From: Streptomyces tailanensis
GTDB taxonomy: Bacteria > Actinomycetota > Actinomycetes > Streptomycetales > Streptomycetaceae
Length of the DNA: 54,410 nucleotides
Assembly: GCF_008386495.1 (NCBI RefSeq)
Contig: NZ_VTHJ01000067.1
Location: forward strand, 1 to 54,410
Direction of reading: 5' to 3'
Shown here: piece after piece, positions 1-7,677 of the stretch
Layout: every line of letters begins with the position of its first letter
Numbering within the stretch: position 1 is the stretch's first letter
Program-made: the position numbers and the translations under genes
Notes under the pieces: model-generated
The model's input: the letters and a program-made list of their open reading frames with translations, nothing else
What the model was told of the DNA's origin: nothing
The model's database searches: none

Positions 1-30
1 CCCGGTGCGGCGGTGGGGGCACCTCCCGCT

Positions 31-91
31 CATGGGGGTCCCTCCCGCTCGAGCGAAGTCGAGAGTGGAGGAGAAGCCGAGAGTGGGGGAG
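31..91. repeat. Dispersed Streptomyces intergenic repeat, copy 1
   Basis: The stretch holds a core GCTCGAGCGAAGTCGAGAGT preceded by GGGGGTCC and followed by a G/A-rich run. The same core occurs in reverse complement at about 28,696-28,742 inside a coding region, with one small indel between the copies. A shorter echo (CCGAGAGTGGGGGAGCG) follows at 76-92. Elements of this kind are scattered in Streptomyces genomes, from memory. Function is unknown. Confidence 0.6.
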
Positions 92-141
92 CGTGCATGG
101 CGTCGCGCGGCAGACGGGAATGTGACTACAGGGCCCAGGCG

Positions 142-396
142 TCAGCGGGGGGCCGTGTCCTCCCACACCTCGGTGAGGTCGCTCCATACGGCGCGTTCAT
201 GGGCCGGCAGGTCCGAGAGCGGGGTCGTGGTCAGGCGTTCGGGGTGGCCCGGGAGCGGGGCGGTCTGAAGGAAAGCGTACGGGGTGAAGCCGTAGCACTC
301 CGGTGGGGTCAGGCCGCCGAAGCACTGGCCCACGGCGACCAGTCCCGGCGCCATGTCGTGCCAGGCCCGCCGCAGCCACGTCCTCACCTTGCGCAC
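142..396 (-). CDS. DUF6059 family small protein
   Basis: This is an 84-residue protein. It has a basic, tryptophan-rich N-terminus (MRKVRTWLRRAWHD), a central GGLTPPE segment and a GHPERL motif near residues 50-55, followed by an acidic C-terminus. The GHPERL motif and size resemble the short actinobacterial DUF6059 proteins, whose function is not known. It stands alone between a dispersed repeat and an integrase remnant, so neighbours give no clue. Codon use is typical of the host. The family assignment is from memory of the motif. Confidence 0.5.
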   Translation of the reverse strand: MRKVRTWLRRAWHDMAPGLVAVGQCFGGLTPPECYGFTPYAFLQTAPLPGHPERLTTTPLSDLPAHERAVWSDLTEVWEDTAPR

Positions 397-738
397 GATG
401 ACTCCCTTCGCCCGGATGCCGGGGCCCTGAAGCTAGTTCCCCGTCCTCGAAGGCGGCTGGGGCGGACGTCCAGCGGAACGCCGACGGTGCCCAGCGGGGG
501 ACGAGTCGTGGCCCAGCGGGCTTCGAGTGTGGGAGGGCATAGTGTTACCGGGGGTCACGTCCACGGCCTGGCGGACCTCCGACCGGCGGGCTGGGCGTTT
601 CGTCTCCCCCGTGGCGCTGCGCCCAGCTCCGTCCCGGCCGTCGATCAGGTGGGGTTTTACGGAAGCGCCGACACGAACAAGGCCGACCGGCAGATCAACA
701 GGACCGGTCCATCAGGGGTCTTGCTACCGGGCCTGGAA

Positions 739-873
739 CTTTTGACATGGCCGCCACCCCGGCGGCAACTGCTGCGGGCCTTCGGTCACCATTCCTTCGC
801 ACGCCGAGGGAGCGAAGCCCTGGCAGCGGCGCGGTGGCTCGGGCACTCCTCGCTGGCGATCACCCTCGGTTAA
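739..873 (+). pseudogene. Tyrosine recombinase (integrase) C-terminal remnant
   Basis: The reading frame ends with RWLGHSSLAITLG before a stop. This resembles the LGHSS..IT segment that precedes the catalytic tyrosine in phage-type integrases, and an upstream HHSFA resembles the R-H-x-F-A box (HxxR region). The arginine-box context is degraded, the tyrosine is missing and no catalytic domain lies upstream, so this is a decayed fragment. The rest of 397-1005 shows no supported gene. The fragment suggests an old integration scar left of the HipA-like gene. Confidence 0.4.
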
Positions 874-1005
874 TATGCTCACTTCATGCCGGGGGCCGGA
901 AGCAAGGGGCGGACGGCTACTGACGGACTGCTGGGAGGCAGGGAGATCTGCGTGCCGGTCCGAACTCCCCCAGTGCAAGGTCTATGAGGCAGGTGGCCTG
1001 AGAAG

Positions 1006-1920
1006 ATGCTGAGGGGAGTCACTGCGACTCGATACATCGAGCCCCTACGTGCGGGCGGCTCCGTCCCGGGGATCGTCGAAGCGGATGATCTGGGCACCTA
1101 CGTCGTGAAGTTCACCGGTTCCGCGCAGGGGCACAAGGCGCTGGTCGCCGAGGTGATCGTGGGGGAGCTGGCGCGGGCGCTGGGGCTGAGGTTCCCCGAG
1201 CTGGTCCTCGCGCACTTCGACCCGGCGCTCGCCGAGCACGAGCCCCACCAGGAGGTACGGGAACTCCACGGCGCGAGCGCGGGCCTCAACCTCGGTATGG
1301 ACTATCTGCCGGGCGCGAAGGACTTCACGCCGGAGGTCGCGAAGGAGTTCCGGGTCGACCCGCTGGAGGCGGGCAGGATCGTGTGGCTCGACGCTCTCAC
1401 GGTCAACGTCGACCGCACGGTCCACAGCTCCAACCTGATGATCTGGCCCACGCTCGGCATCGCACCCCCGCGCCTCTGGCTGATCGATCACGGCGCGGCC
1501 CTCGTCTTCCACCACCGCTGGGACGCCTCGGACCCCGCGAAGGCCTACGACTTCCGCCACCACGCCCTCGGCCATTACACCCCCGACGTCCGCGCGGCCG
1601 ACGCCGAGCTGGCGCCGAAGGTGACGCAGGAGCTGCTGCGGGGGATCGTGGCGGAGGTCCCGGACGCCTGGCTGACCACGGGGGACGGGTTCGTGTCACC
1701 CGACGAGGTCCGCTCGGCGTACGTGAACTACCTCCACGCGCGCGTGCGGGCCTCCGCCGCCTGGCTCCCCACCGACTTCCCCTCCCGGGAGGAACTCGCC
1801 GCCGAGGAGGCCCTCCGCGCGGCGAAGACACAGCGAGGCCGCCCGAACTGGCTCAAGCGGGTCCCCGACCTGCACGGCAAACCGGCGGCGGAACAGGATT
1901 GGTCGGTGCATCTGGGATGA
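1006..1920 (+). CDS. HipA-like kinase family protein
   Basis: This 304-residue protein resembles the stand-alone HipA-like kinase domain proteins of actinobacteria. The N-terminal half carries a glycine-containing strand and a conserved lysine (TYVVKFTG, near residue 38). The central part has the catalytic-loop-like LDALTVNVDRT and the metal-binding-like LWLIDHGAALVFH, which corresponds to the D-H/F-G region of HipA. Classical HipA phosphorylates glutamyl-tRNA synthetase and has a HipB partner. No HipB-like gene is adjacent, and proteins of this sub-group are usually not part of a toxin-antitoxin pair, so the substrate is unknown. The stop overlaps the next start by four bases (ATGA), indicating co-translation with the Rdx protein. 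Confidence 0.75.
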   Translation: MLRGVTATRYIEPLRAGGSVPGIVEADDLGTYVVKFTGSAQGHKALVAEVIVGELARALGLRFPELVLAHFDPALAEHEPHQEVRELHGASAGLNLGMDYLPGAKDFTPEVAKEFRVDPLEAGRIVWLDALTVNVDRTVHSSNLMIWPTLGIAPPRLWLIDHGAALVFHHRWDASDPAKAYDFRHHALGHYTPDVRAADAELAPKVTQELLRGIVAEVPDAWLTTGDGFVSPDEVRSAYVNYLHARVRASAAWLPTDFPSREELAAEEALRAAKTQRGRPNWLKRVPDLHGKPAAEQDWSVHLG

Positions 1921-2222
1921 GCGATGTTCAGCGCGTGGAGATCCATGTGCGGCGCGTGGAGATCGAGTACTGCACGCAGTGCCGGTGGCTGCCGCGTGCC
2001 GCCTGGCTGGCCCAGGAGCTCCTGACCACCTTCGAGACCGAACTCACCGAACTGGCCCTCAAGCCGGGCAAGGGCGGCGTCTTCGTCGTCCGCGTGGGCG
2101 ACGAGGTCGTCTGGGACCGCCGTGACCAGGGCTTCCCGGAGCCGACGGCCGTCAAGCAGGCCGTACGCGACCGAGTGGCCCCGGGAAAGTCCCTGGGCCA
2201 CTCGGACAAGCCGGCTTCCTGA
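1917..2222 (+). CDS. Rdx family (SelT/SelW/SelH-like) protein
   Basis: This 101-residue protein has a thioredoxin-like fold signature. The redox motif CTQC (Cys19 and Cys22) follows a beta strand (VEIEYC), and the C-terminal half carries the GGVFVVRVGDEVVWDRR strand pair typical of SelW/SelT/SelH relatives. It uses cysteine where animal homologues carry selenocysteine. The likely role is thiol redox; the substrate is unknown. The start ATG overlaps the stop of the HipA-like gene, so the two form a small operon. It is convergent with aceB, with only 7 bp between the two stop codons. Confidence 0.85.
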   Translation: MSDVQRVEIHVRRVEIEYCTQCRWLPRAAWLAQELLTTFETELTELALKPGKGGVFVVRVGDEVVWDRRDQGFPEPTAVKQAVRDRVAPGKSLGHSDKPAS

Positions 2223-2229
2223 AGAGGGC

Positions 2230-3855
2230 TCAGCCCTTGAGCTGCTCGTACGCCGGCAGCGTCAGGAAGTCGACGTAGTTCTCGTCGAGGGAGACCTCCA
2301 GCAGCAGGTCGTGGGCCTGCTGCCAGTGGCCGGCGGTGAAGGCCTCCTCGCCCAGCTCCGCGCGGATGTTCGCCAGTTCCTCCGCGGCGACCTTGCGGGC
2401 CAGCTCGGGCGTGGCCCGCTCGCCGTTCTCGAACTCGACGCCCGCGTTGATCCACTGCCAGATCTGGGAGCGGGAGATCTCGGCGGTGGCCGCGTCCTCC
2501 ATGAGGTTGAAGATGGCGACCGCGCCGAGGCCGCGCAGCCAGGCCTCGATGTAGCGGATGCCGACCTGGACGGCGTTGACGAGACCGGCGTACGTCGGCT
2601 TGGCGTCCAGCGAGTCGATCGCGATCAGATCGGCCGCCTCGACGTGGACGTCCTCGCGCAGGCGGTCCTTCTGGTTCGGCTTGTCGCCGAGGACGGCGTC
2701 GAAGGAGGCCATGGCGATCGGGACCAGGTCGGGGTGGGCGACCCAGGAGCCGTCGAAGCCGTCGTTCGCCTCGCGGTCCTTGTCGGCCTTGACCTTCTCG
2801 AACGCGACCTTGTTGACCTCTTCGTCGCGCCGCGACGGGATGAACGCCGCCATGCCGCCGATCGCGTGCGCGCCGCGCTTGTGGCAGGTACGGACGAGAA
2901 GCTCGGTGTATGCCCGCATGAAGGGGGCCGTCATCGTCACCGCGTTGCGGTCCGGGAGGACGAACTTCTCGCCGCCGTCACGGAAGTTCTTGACGATGGA
3001 GAAGAGGTAGTCCCAGCGTCCGGCGTTCAACCCCGAGGCGTGGTCGCGGAGTTCGTAGAGGATCTCCTCCATCTCGTACGCGGCCATGATCGTCTCGATG
3101 AGGACGGTGGCGCGGACGGTGCCCTGCGGGATGCCGATGTAGTCCTGGGCGAAGACGAACACGTCGTTCCAGAGGCGGGCCTCCAGGTGCGACTCCGTCT
3201 TCGGGAGGTAGAAGTACGGGCCCTTGCCGAGGTCGAGCAGCCGCTGGGCGTTGTGGAAGAAATACAGGCCGAAGTCGACGAGCGCGCCCGGTACCGGCTT
3301 GCCGTCGGCGTCGACGAGGTGACGCTCGTCGAGGTGCCAGCCGCGCGGGCGCATGACGACCGTCGCCAGCTCCTCGTTGGGACGCAGGGCGTACGACTTG
3401 CCCGTCCGCGGGTCGGTGAAGTCGATGTTCCGGGTGTACGCGTCGGCCATGTTCACCTGGCCGAGGACGACGTTCTCCCACGTCGGCGCCGAGGCGTCCT
3501 CGAAGTCCGCGAGCCAGATCCGCGCCCCGGAATTGAGGGCGTTGATCGTCATCTTGCGGTCCGTGGGACCGGTGATCTCGACGCGGCGGTCGTTCAGCGC
3601 GGCCGGCGACGGGGCCACCTTCCAGGAGTCGTCGGCGCGGATCGCGGCGGTCTCCGGGAGGAAGGCGAGCGAGGAGGTGCGGGCGATCTCGGCGCGGCGC
3701 TCCGCACGGCGGGCGAGCAACTCGTCACGCCGGGGCGTGAACAGCCGGTGCAGCTCGGCCACGAAGGCGAGGGCCGCGTCGGTGAGGACCTCGTCCTGGC
3801 GGGGCAGGGGCTCGGCGTCGACGATGGCCAGCGGGGACGGCGCTGGTGCGGACAT
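2230..3855 (-). CDS. aceB: Malate synthase A
   Basis: This enzyme condenses glyoxylate and acetyl-CoA to malate in the glyoxylate shunt. Its 541 residues match the usual length of the A-type enzyme. Visible active-site elements are the Arg-containing VMRPRGWH (Arg169), the Mg ligands in LIETIMAAYEMEE (Glu254) and GRWDYLFS (Asp282), and the catalytic-base segment LMEDAATAEISR (Asp454). The TESHLEARLWND signature lies near residue 221. In streptomycetes the enzyme also consumes glyoxylate made from allantoin, which fits the nearby IclR regulator, allantoinase and allantoicase genes. A TTCC-N7-GGAA element about 50 bp upstream is a candidate operator. Start ATG at 3855 follows a GAAGGAAG ribosome-binding site. 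Confidence 0.97.
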   Translation of the reverse strand: MSAPAPSPLAIVDAEPLPRQDEVLTDAALAFVAELHRLFTPRRDELLARRAERRAEIARTSSLAFLPETAAIRADDSWKVAPSPAALNDRRVEITGPTDRKMTINALNSGARIWLADFEDASAPTWENVVLGQVNMADAYTRNIDFTDPRTGKSYALRPNEELATVVMRPRGWHLDERHLVDADGKPVPGALVDFGLYFFHNAQRLLDLGKGPYFYLPKTESHLEARLWNDVFVFAQDYIGIPQGTVRATVLIETIMAAYEMEEILYELRDHASGLNAGRWDYLFSIVKNFRDGGEKFVLPDRNAVTMTAPFMRAYTELLVRTCHKRGAHAIGGMAAFIPSRRDEEVNKVAFEKVKADKDREANDGFDGSWVAHPDLVPIAMASFDAVLGDKPNQKDRLREDVHVEAADLIAIDSLDAKPTYAGLVNAVQVGIRYIEAWLRGLGAVAIFNLMEDAATAEISRSQIWQWINAGVEFENGERATPELARKVAAEELANIRAELGEEAFTAGHWQQAHDLLLEVSLDENYVDFLTLPAYEQLKG

Positions 3856-3904
3856 GAGCTGTCACTTCCTTCAGCGGGGGCGCTTCTGAACCGTGGATAC
3901 TAGT

Positions 3905-3919
3905 TTCCTCATAGTGGAA
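3905..3919. promoter_or_regulatory. Candidate AllR operator upstream of aceB
   Basis: A 15-bp imperfect inverted repeat, TTCCTCATAGTGGAA, lies in the aceB promoter region. It has the same TTCC-N7-GGAA layout as the perfect TTCCG-N5-CGGAA repeat in front of the allantoinase gene (6204-6218). That both are bound by the IclR-type regulator is inferred. Confidence 0.4.
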
Positions 3920-3975
3920 GTTCAATCTTTTGTTGATGTCGAGATTCTTCGGGTCGAGCATCGAAGTGGACGAGC

Positions 3976-4599
3976 TCATTCGAGGTGGACGAGATCGGTC
4001 TCCGTGTCGATGTCGTACGGCCGCGCCACGTCCCCGCATTCGACGAGTGTGATCGCGTCGCCGTGGGCCCTCAGATACGCGCGTGCCCCCCGGTCGCCGG
4101 TGGCGGTCGCCGCGATGCCCGCCCAGTGATCGGCGCCGAAGAGAACGGGGTGGCCCCGCTCGCCGCCGTACGCCGCCGCAGCGAGCGACGCGCCCGACTC
4201 GTACGCGCCGAGCACGCGGGCCACGGCCTCCGGTCCGATTCCCGGCTGGTCGACGAGCGAGACCAGGACGGCCTCGGCGCCCGTGCCGGCCAGAGACTCC
4301 AGTCCGGCCCGCAGCGACGAGCCCATGCCCTCGGTCCAGTCCGAGTTGTCCACCAGTACGCAGCCGGACAGGTCGGCCCGGGTGCGTATGGCCGCCGCCT
4401 CGGCTCCCAGAACCACATGGATCCGCGAGCAGCCGCCTGCCCGCAGCACCGCGACCGCGTGTTCGACCAGGGGGCGGCCGCGGTGGGGCAGCAGGGCCTT
4501 GGGGCGTCCGCCGAGGCGCCGGCCGCCGCCGGCGGCGAGCAGAAGCCCGACGACGTGGTCCGTGGCCTGACCCTCGCTGGGGCTTGTGTGGTGCGTCAT
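3976..4599 (-). CDS. Nucleotidyltransferase family protein (MobA-like/MocA-like)
   Basis: This 207-residue protein has an NTP-transferase fold. The nucleotide-binding signature LLLAAGGGRRLGGRPKALL sits near residue 20, the metal-binding-like segment SLVDQPG is near 120, and RGHPVLFG follows. These are typical of the MobA/MocA/CTP:molybdopterin cytidylyltransferase group. The likely reaction is NMP transfer to molybdopterin or a related small acceptor; the acceptor cannot be read from sequence. In purine-degrading organisms such genes often serve xanthine dehydrogenase maturation, which would suit the allantoin context. ATG at 4599 is preferred over the longer frame, whose extra 51 residues are low-complexity. 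Confidence 0.8.
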   Translation of the reverse strand: MTHHTSPSEGQATDHVVGLLLAAGGGRRLGGRPKALLPHRGRPLVEHAVAVLRAGGCSRIHVVLGAEAAAIRTRADLSGCVLVDNSDWTEGMGSSLRAGLESLAGTGAEAVLVSLVDQPGIGPEAVARVLGAYESGASLAAAAYGGERGHPVLFGADHWAGIAATATGDRGARAYLRAHGDAITLVECGDVARPYDIDTETDLVHLE

Positions 4600-4826
4600 G
4601 CCCCCTGCATACCCGACCCGGCGCGGGAGCGCCCCCGGCCGGGCGTGGTCCGGTGCGATCTCCACGGACTGAATTTCGGTCCTTGGAGTGGCGCTCGCCA
4701 CACTGTTGGCGTTTACTGGCCCGCGCCACCCCCGGCGCCCGACCGACACCACGGGGTGGTGGGTCGTGCGACGGCGTACGACCGGGGCTCGCGCACAAGG
4801 GTGTGCGTGAGAGGGGGGGGAGAGCT

Positions 4827-5141
4827 GTGTTGCGGAGCTTGGGGCAGAGGCCAGTGACCGGCAGTGACGAGGATCCGAGGGTGACGGAGTTGCGCGCGGC
4901 CGTGTCCCGGCTGCGGCGCGAACTCGCCGCGCATCCCGCGGAGTTCCCCGACCGGGCCATCGCCGAGGACGAGTTGGCGGCGCTTGCGGCGATGGCGGTC
5001 AGCGGGATGCCGGAGGTTCCGCGTCTGCGGCGGTCCCTGTTACTGATCGCGGGTTCCATCGGCTCGGTCAGCGCGCTGTCCCGTGGCCTGGCGGATGTAC
5101 GTACGGCGGTGGAGTTGTTCGGGGAGCCACCGCGGCGCTGA
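4827..5141 (+). CDS. DUF5955 family protein
   Basis: This 104-residue protein is predicted helical. It has a charged N-terminal half (VTELRAAVSRLRRELAAHP) and a conserved block RLRRSLLLIAGSIGSVSAL followed by VRTAVELFGEPPRR. I recognise it as the actinobacterial DUF5955 family; its function is unknown. A strong purine-rich ribosome-binding site (GAGGGGGGGGAGAG, 4811-4824) sits just before GTG 4827, which fixes the start. It lies between the nucleotidyltransferase and the IclR regulator and is convergent with the latter, a position I remember from other Streptomyces. Confidence 0.75.
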   Translation: MLRSLGQRPVTGSDEDPRVTELRAAVSRLRRELAAHPAEFPDRAIAEDELAALAAMAVSGMPEVPRLRRSLLLIAGSIGSVSALSRGLADVRTAVELFGEPPRR

Positions 5142-5160
5142 CCGTCTCAGAAGAGCCTCG

Positions 5161-5178
5161 CCCCGAAAAAGCCCGGGG
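5161..5178. terminator. Weak hairpin between convergent genes
   Basis: CCCCG and CGGGG arms flank an eight-base A-rich loop in the 37-bp gap between the stop codons of the DUF5955 gene and the IclR regulator. The stem is only 5 bp, so termination in both directions is plausible but weakly supported. Confidence 0.3.
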
Positions 5179-5982
5179 TCAGGCACCCGCGCCCGAGCTC
5201 GCCAGTGCCTCCGACAGCTCCGCCGCCACCTGCTGCAGCACCGGCACGATCCGTTCCGTCGCCACCTCGGTCACTCTTCCCGCCGGCCCGGAGATCGAAA
5301 TCGCCGCGGCCGTGGGGGAGTTGGGGACGGAGACGGCGAGGCAACGCACACCGATCTCCTGCTCGTTGTCGTCGACCGCGTACCCGAGCGCGCGGACGTC
5401 GTCGAGCGCCGCGAGAAAACCGTCAGGCGTGGTGATCGTCTTCTCCGTGGCGGCCGGCATACCCGTACGGGCCAGCAACGCGCGCACCTCGTCCGCGGGC
5501 AGTTCGGCGAGCAGCGCCTTGCCGACGCCCGTGGAGTGCGGCAGCACCCGACGGCCCACCTCGGTGAACATCCGCATCGAGTGCTTGGACGGCACCTGCG
5601 CGACGTACACGATCTCGTCGCCGTCGAGGAGCGCCATGTTCGCCGTCTCGCCGGTCTCCTCGACGAGTCGCGCGAGGTAGGGCCGGGCCCAGGTGCCGAG
5701 CAGCCGGGACGCGGACTCGCCGAGGCGGATCAGGCGGGGGCCGAGGGCGTAGCGCCGGTTGGGCTGCTGGCGTACGTAACCGCAGACGACCAGGGTCCGC
5801 ATCAGCCGGTGGATGGTCGGCAGGGGGAGCCCGCTGCTCGCGGACAGTTCACTGAGGCCGACCTCGCCGCCGGCGTCCGCCATCCGCTCCAGCAGATCGA
5901 AGGCGCGCTCGAGGGACTGCACACCGCCACTGGACGAGGACGACTTGGCGGAGTCGGTGGTGCTGGCGCTGGACGTCGGCAC
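5179..5982 (-). CDS. allR: IclR family regulator, allantoin pathway repressor
   Basis: The protein is 267 residues from the GTG at 5982, which has an AAAGGA ribosome-binding site nine bases upstream; a GTG at 6000 would add six residues. The N-terminal winged helix-turn-helix contains LSELSASSGLPLPTIHRLM. The rest is an IclR effector-binding domain with the HSTGVGKALLAELP and GYAVDDNEQEIGVRC motifs. AllR-type regulators repress allantoin and glyoxylate genes and release DNA on binding a pathway metabolite such as glyoxylate or allantoate. The gene is divergent from allantoinase and close to aceB, both preceded by TTCC-N7-GGAA elements. A GGAATT-CT-AATTCC palindrome in its own promoter suggests autoregulation. 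Confidence 0.85.
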   Translation of the reverse strand: MPTSSASTTDSAKSSSSSGGVQSLERAFDLLERMADAGGEVGLSELSASSGLPLPTIHRLMRTLVVCGYVRQQPNRRYALGPRLIRLGESASRLLGTWARPYLARLVEETGETANMALLDGDEIVYVAQVPSKHSMRMFTEVGRRVLPHSTGVGKALLAELPADEVRALLARTGMPAATEKTITTPDGFLAALDDVRALGYAVDDNEQEIGVRCLAVSVPNSPTAAAISISGPAGRVTEVATERIVPVLQQVAAELSEALASSGAGA

Positions 5983-6074
5983 GGGCGCTGGTCCTTTCAC
6001 TGTGGCAGGCAGGCACGCAGCCTACCGGTCAGTTCGTTGACTGCTCGCTTGCGCGTCACTACGTTCTGCTCAGT

Positions 6075-6088
6075 GGAATTCTAATTCC
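6075..6088. promoter_or_regulatory. Palindrome in the allR promoter
   Basis: GGAATTCTAATTCC is a perfect 6+2+6 palindrome about 90 bp upstream of the allR start, in the allR-allB divergent region. Directly next to it, TTCCGGTTTGTGAAA (6085-6099) is an imperfect TTCC-N7-GGAA. It is a candidate autoregulatory site. Confidence 0.4.
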
Positions 6089-6203
6089 GGTTTGTGAAAA
6101 CATCCAGAGTGGGCGGATCGGGGGCAGGGTGGAGGGGTGTAGTGGAGGGGTGCCCTTGACGGCGTAGGAGTCCAAGTGAAGACTCCTTCAACGGAACGTT
6201 GAA

Positions 6204-6218
6204 TTCCGTTACGCGGAA
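6204..6218. promoter_or_regulatory. Candidate AllR operator upstream of allB
   Basis: TTCCGTTACGCGGAA is a perfect 5-5-5 inverted repeat 60 bp upstream of the allantoinase start. It is flanked on the left by a second GGAA (6193-6196), giving GGAA-N7-TTCC-N7-GGAA phasing. It matches the layout of the aceB-proximal element. Confidence 0.45.
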
Positions 6219-6278
6219 GTAAACGGCAGTAAACGGAAGTAAGCGGAAGCGAAGAGCGGTACGGCGAGAGGGGTCCGG

Positions 6279-7619
6279 GTGTCCGACGCTGAACTGGTGC
6301 TGCGCTCGACGCGCGTCATCACGCCCGAGGGAACGCGCCCCGCGGCGGTCGCGGTCGCGGGCGGCACGATCACGGCCGTACTCCCGTACGACGCCGACGT
6401 ACCGTCCGGCGCCCGTCTGGAGGACTTCGGTGACGACGTCCTGCTGCCCGGTCTGGTCGACACGCACGTGCACGTCAACGACCCGGGCCGTACCCACTGG
6501 GAGGGCTTCTGGACCGCCACGCGCGCGGCGGCGGCCGGTGGCATCACCACCCTCGTCGACATGCCCCTCAACTCGCTCCCGCCGACCACGACGGTCGACC
6601 ATCTGCGCACGAAGCAGCGGGTCGCCGCCGGCAAGGCGCACATCGACGTCGGCTTCTGGGGCGGCGCCCTGCCCGACAACGTCAAGGACCTGCGCCCCCT
6701 GCACGACGCCGGTGTCTTCGGCTTCAAGGCGTTCCTGTCGCCGTCCGGCGTGGACGAGTTCCCGCACCTCGACCAGGACGATCTCGCCCGGTCCCTGGCC
6801 GAGATCGCCGGCTTCGGCGGACTGCTCATCGTGCACGCCGAGGACCCGCACCACCTCGACGCGGCCCCGCAGCAGGGCGGCCCCAGGTACGCCGACTTCC
6901 TCGCCTCGCGCCCGCGCGACGCCGAGGACACCGCCATCGCGGCGCTCATCGCTCAGGCGGGGCGGTTCGGCGCCCGCGTCCACGTCCTCCATCTGTCGTC
7001 GAGCGACGCGCTGCCGCTGATCGCCGCGGCCAAGCGGGACGGCGTACGGATCACGGTCGAGACCTGTCCGCATTACCTCACGCTCACCGCCGAGGAAGTC
7101 CCGGACGGGGCCAGCGAGTTCAAGTGCTGCCCGCCCATCCGGGAGTCCGCCAACCAGGACCTCCTCTGGCAGGCACTCGCGGACGGCACGATCGACTGCG
7201 TGGTCACCGACCACTCCCCGTCGACGGCCGACCTGAAGACCGACGACTTCGCCACCGCCTGGGGCGGCATCTCCGGCCTCCAGCTGAGCCTCGCGGCCGT
7301 CTGGACGGAGGCCCGCCGGCGCGGCCACGGCCTGGAGGACGTGGTGCGCTGGATGTCCACGCGTACAGCCGACCTTGTGGGCCTGGGCAGCCGGAAGGGC
7401 GCCATCGAGCCCGGCCGCGACGCCGACTTCGCCGTCCTCGCCCCCGACGAGACGTTCACCGTCGACCCGGCGGCCCTCCAGCACCGTAACCGCGTCACGG
7501 CGTACGCCGGCAAGACCCTGTACGGCGTCGTCAGATCCACGTGGCTGCGCGGCGAACGCATCGTCGCGGACGGCGAGTTCACCGAACCGAGGGGACGACT
7601 CCTGACCCGTACCCCCTGA
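6279..7619 (+). CDS. allB: Allantoinase
   Basis: This is a 446-residue amidohydrolase that opens the hydantoin ring of allantoin to give allantoate. The complete binuclear metal site is visible: DTHVHVNDPGR (His63 and His65), the carboxylated-lysine segment GFKAF (Lys150), VHAEDP (His186), VLHLSS (His238) and VTDHSP (Asp311). The ETCPHYLTL and FKCCPPIR segments are typical of cyclic amidohydrolases of the allantoinase group. GTG 6279 is preceded by GAGAGGGG. The gene is divergent from allR and followed 58 bp later by allantoicase, consistent with one allantoin operon under AllR control. Confidence 0.96.
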   Translation: MSDAELVLRSTRVITPEGTRPAAVAVAGGTITAVLPYDADVPSGARLEDFGDDVLLPGLVDTHVHVNDPGRTHWEGFWTATRAAAAGGITTLVDMPLNSLPPTTTVDHLRTKQRVAAGKAHIDVGFWGGALPDNVKDLRPLHDAGVFGFKAFLSPSGVDEFPHLDQDDLARSLAEIAGFGGLLIVHAEDPHHLDAAPQQGGPRYADFLASRPRDAEDTAIAALIAQAGRFGARVHVLHLSSSDALPLIAAAKRDGVRITVETCPHYLTLTAEEVPDGASEFKCCPPIRESANQDLLWQALADGTIDCVVTDHSPSTADLKTDDFATAWGGISGLQLSLAAVWTEARRRGHGLEDVVRWMSTRTADLVGLGSRKGAIEPGRDADFAVLAPDETFTVDPAALQHRNRVTAYAGKTLYGVVRSTWLRGERIVADGEFTEPRGRLLTRTP

Positions 7620-7677
7620 TTCACCCCAGCCCGCACCCGCAGCGGCCGACGACCACCGAAAGGCAGACCTGATCAAC

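Noticed and set aside
2122..3903. Plus-strand open frame of 593 codons
   Set aside because: It is antisense to malate synthase, with biased valine/arginine composition and no family signature.
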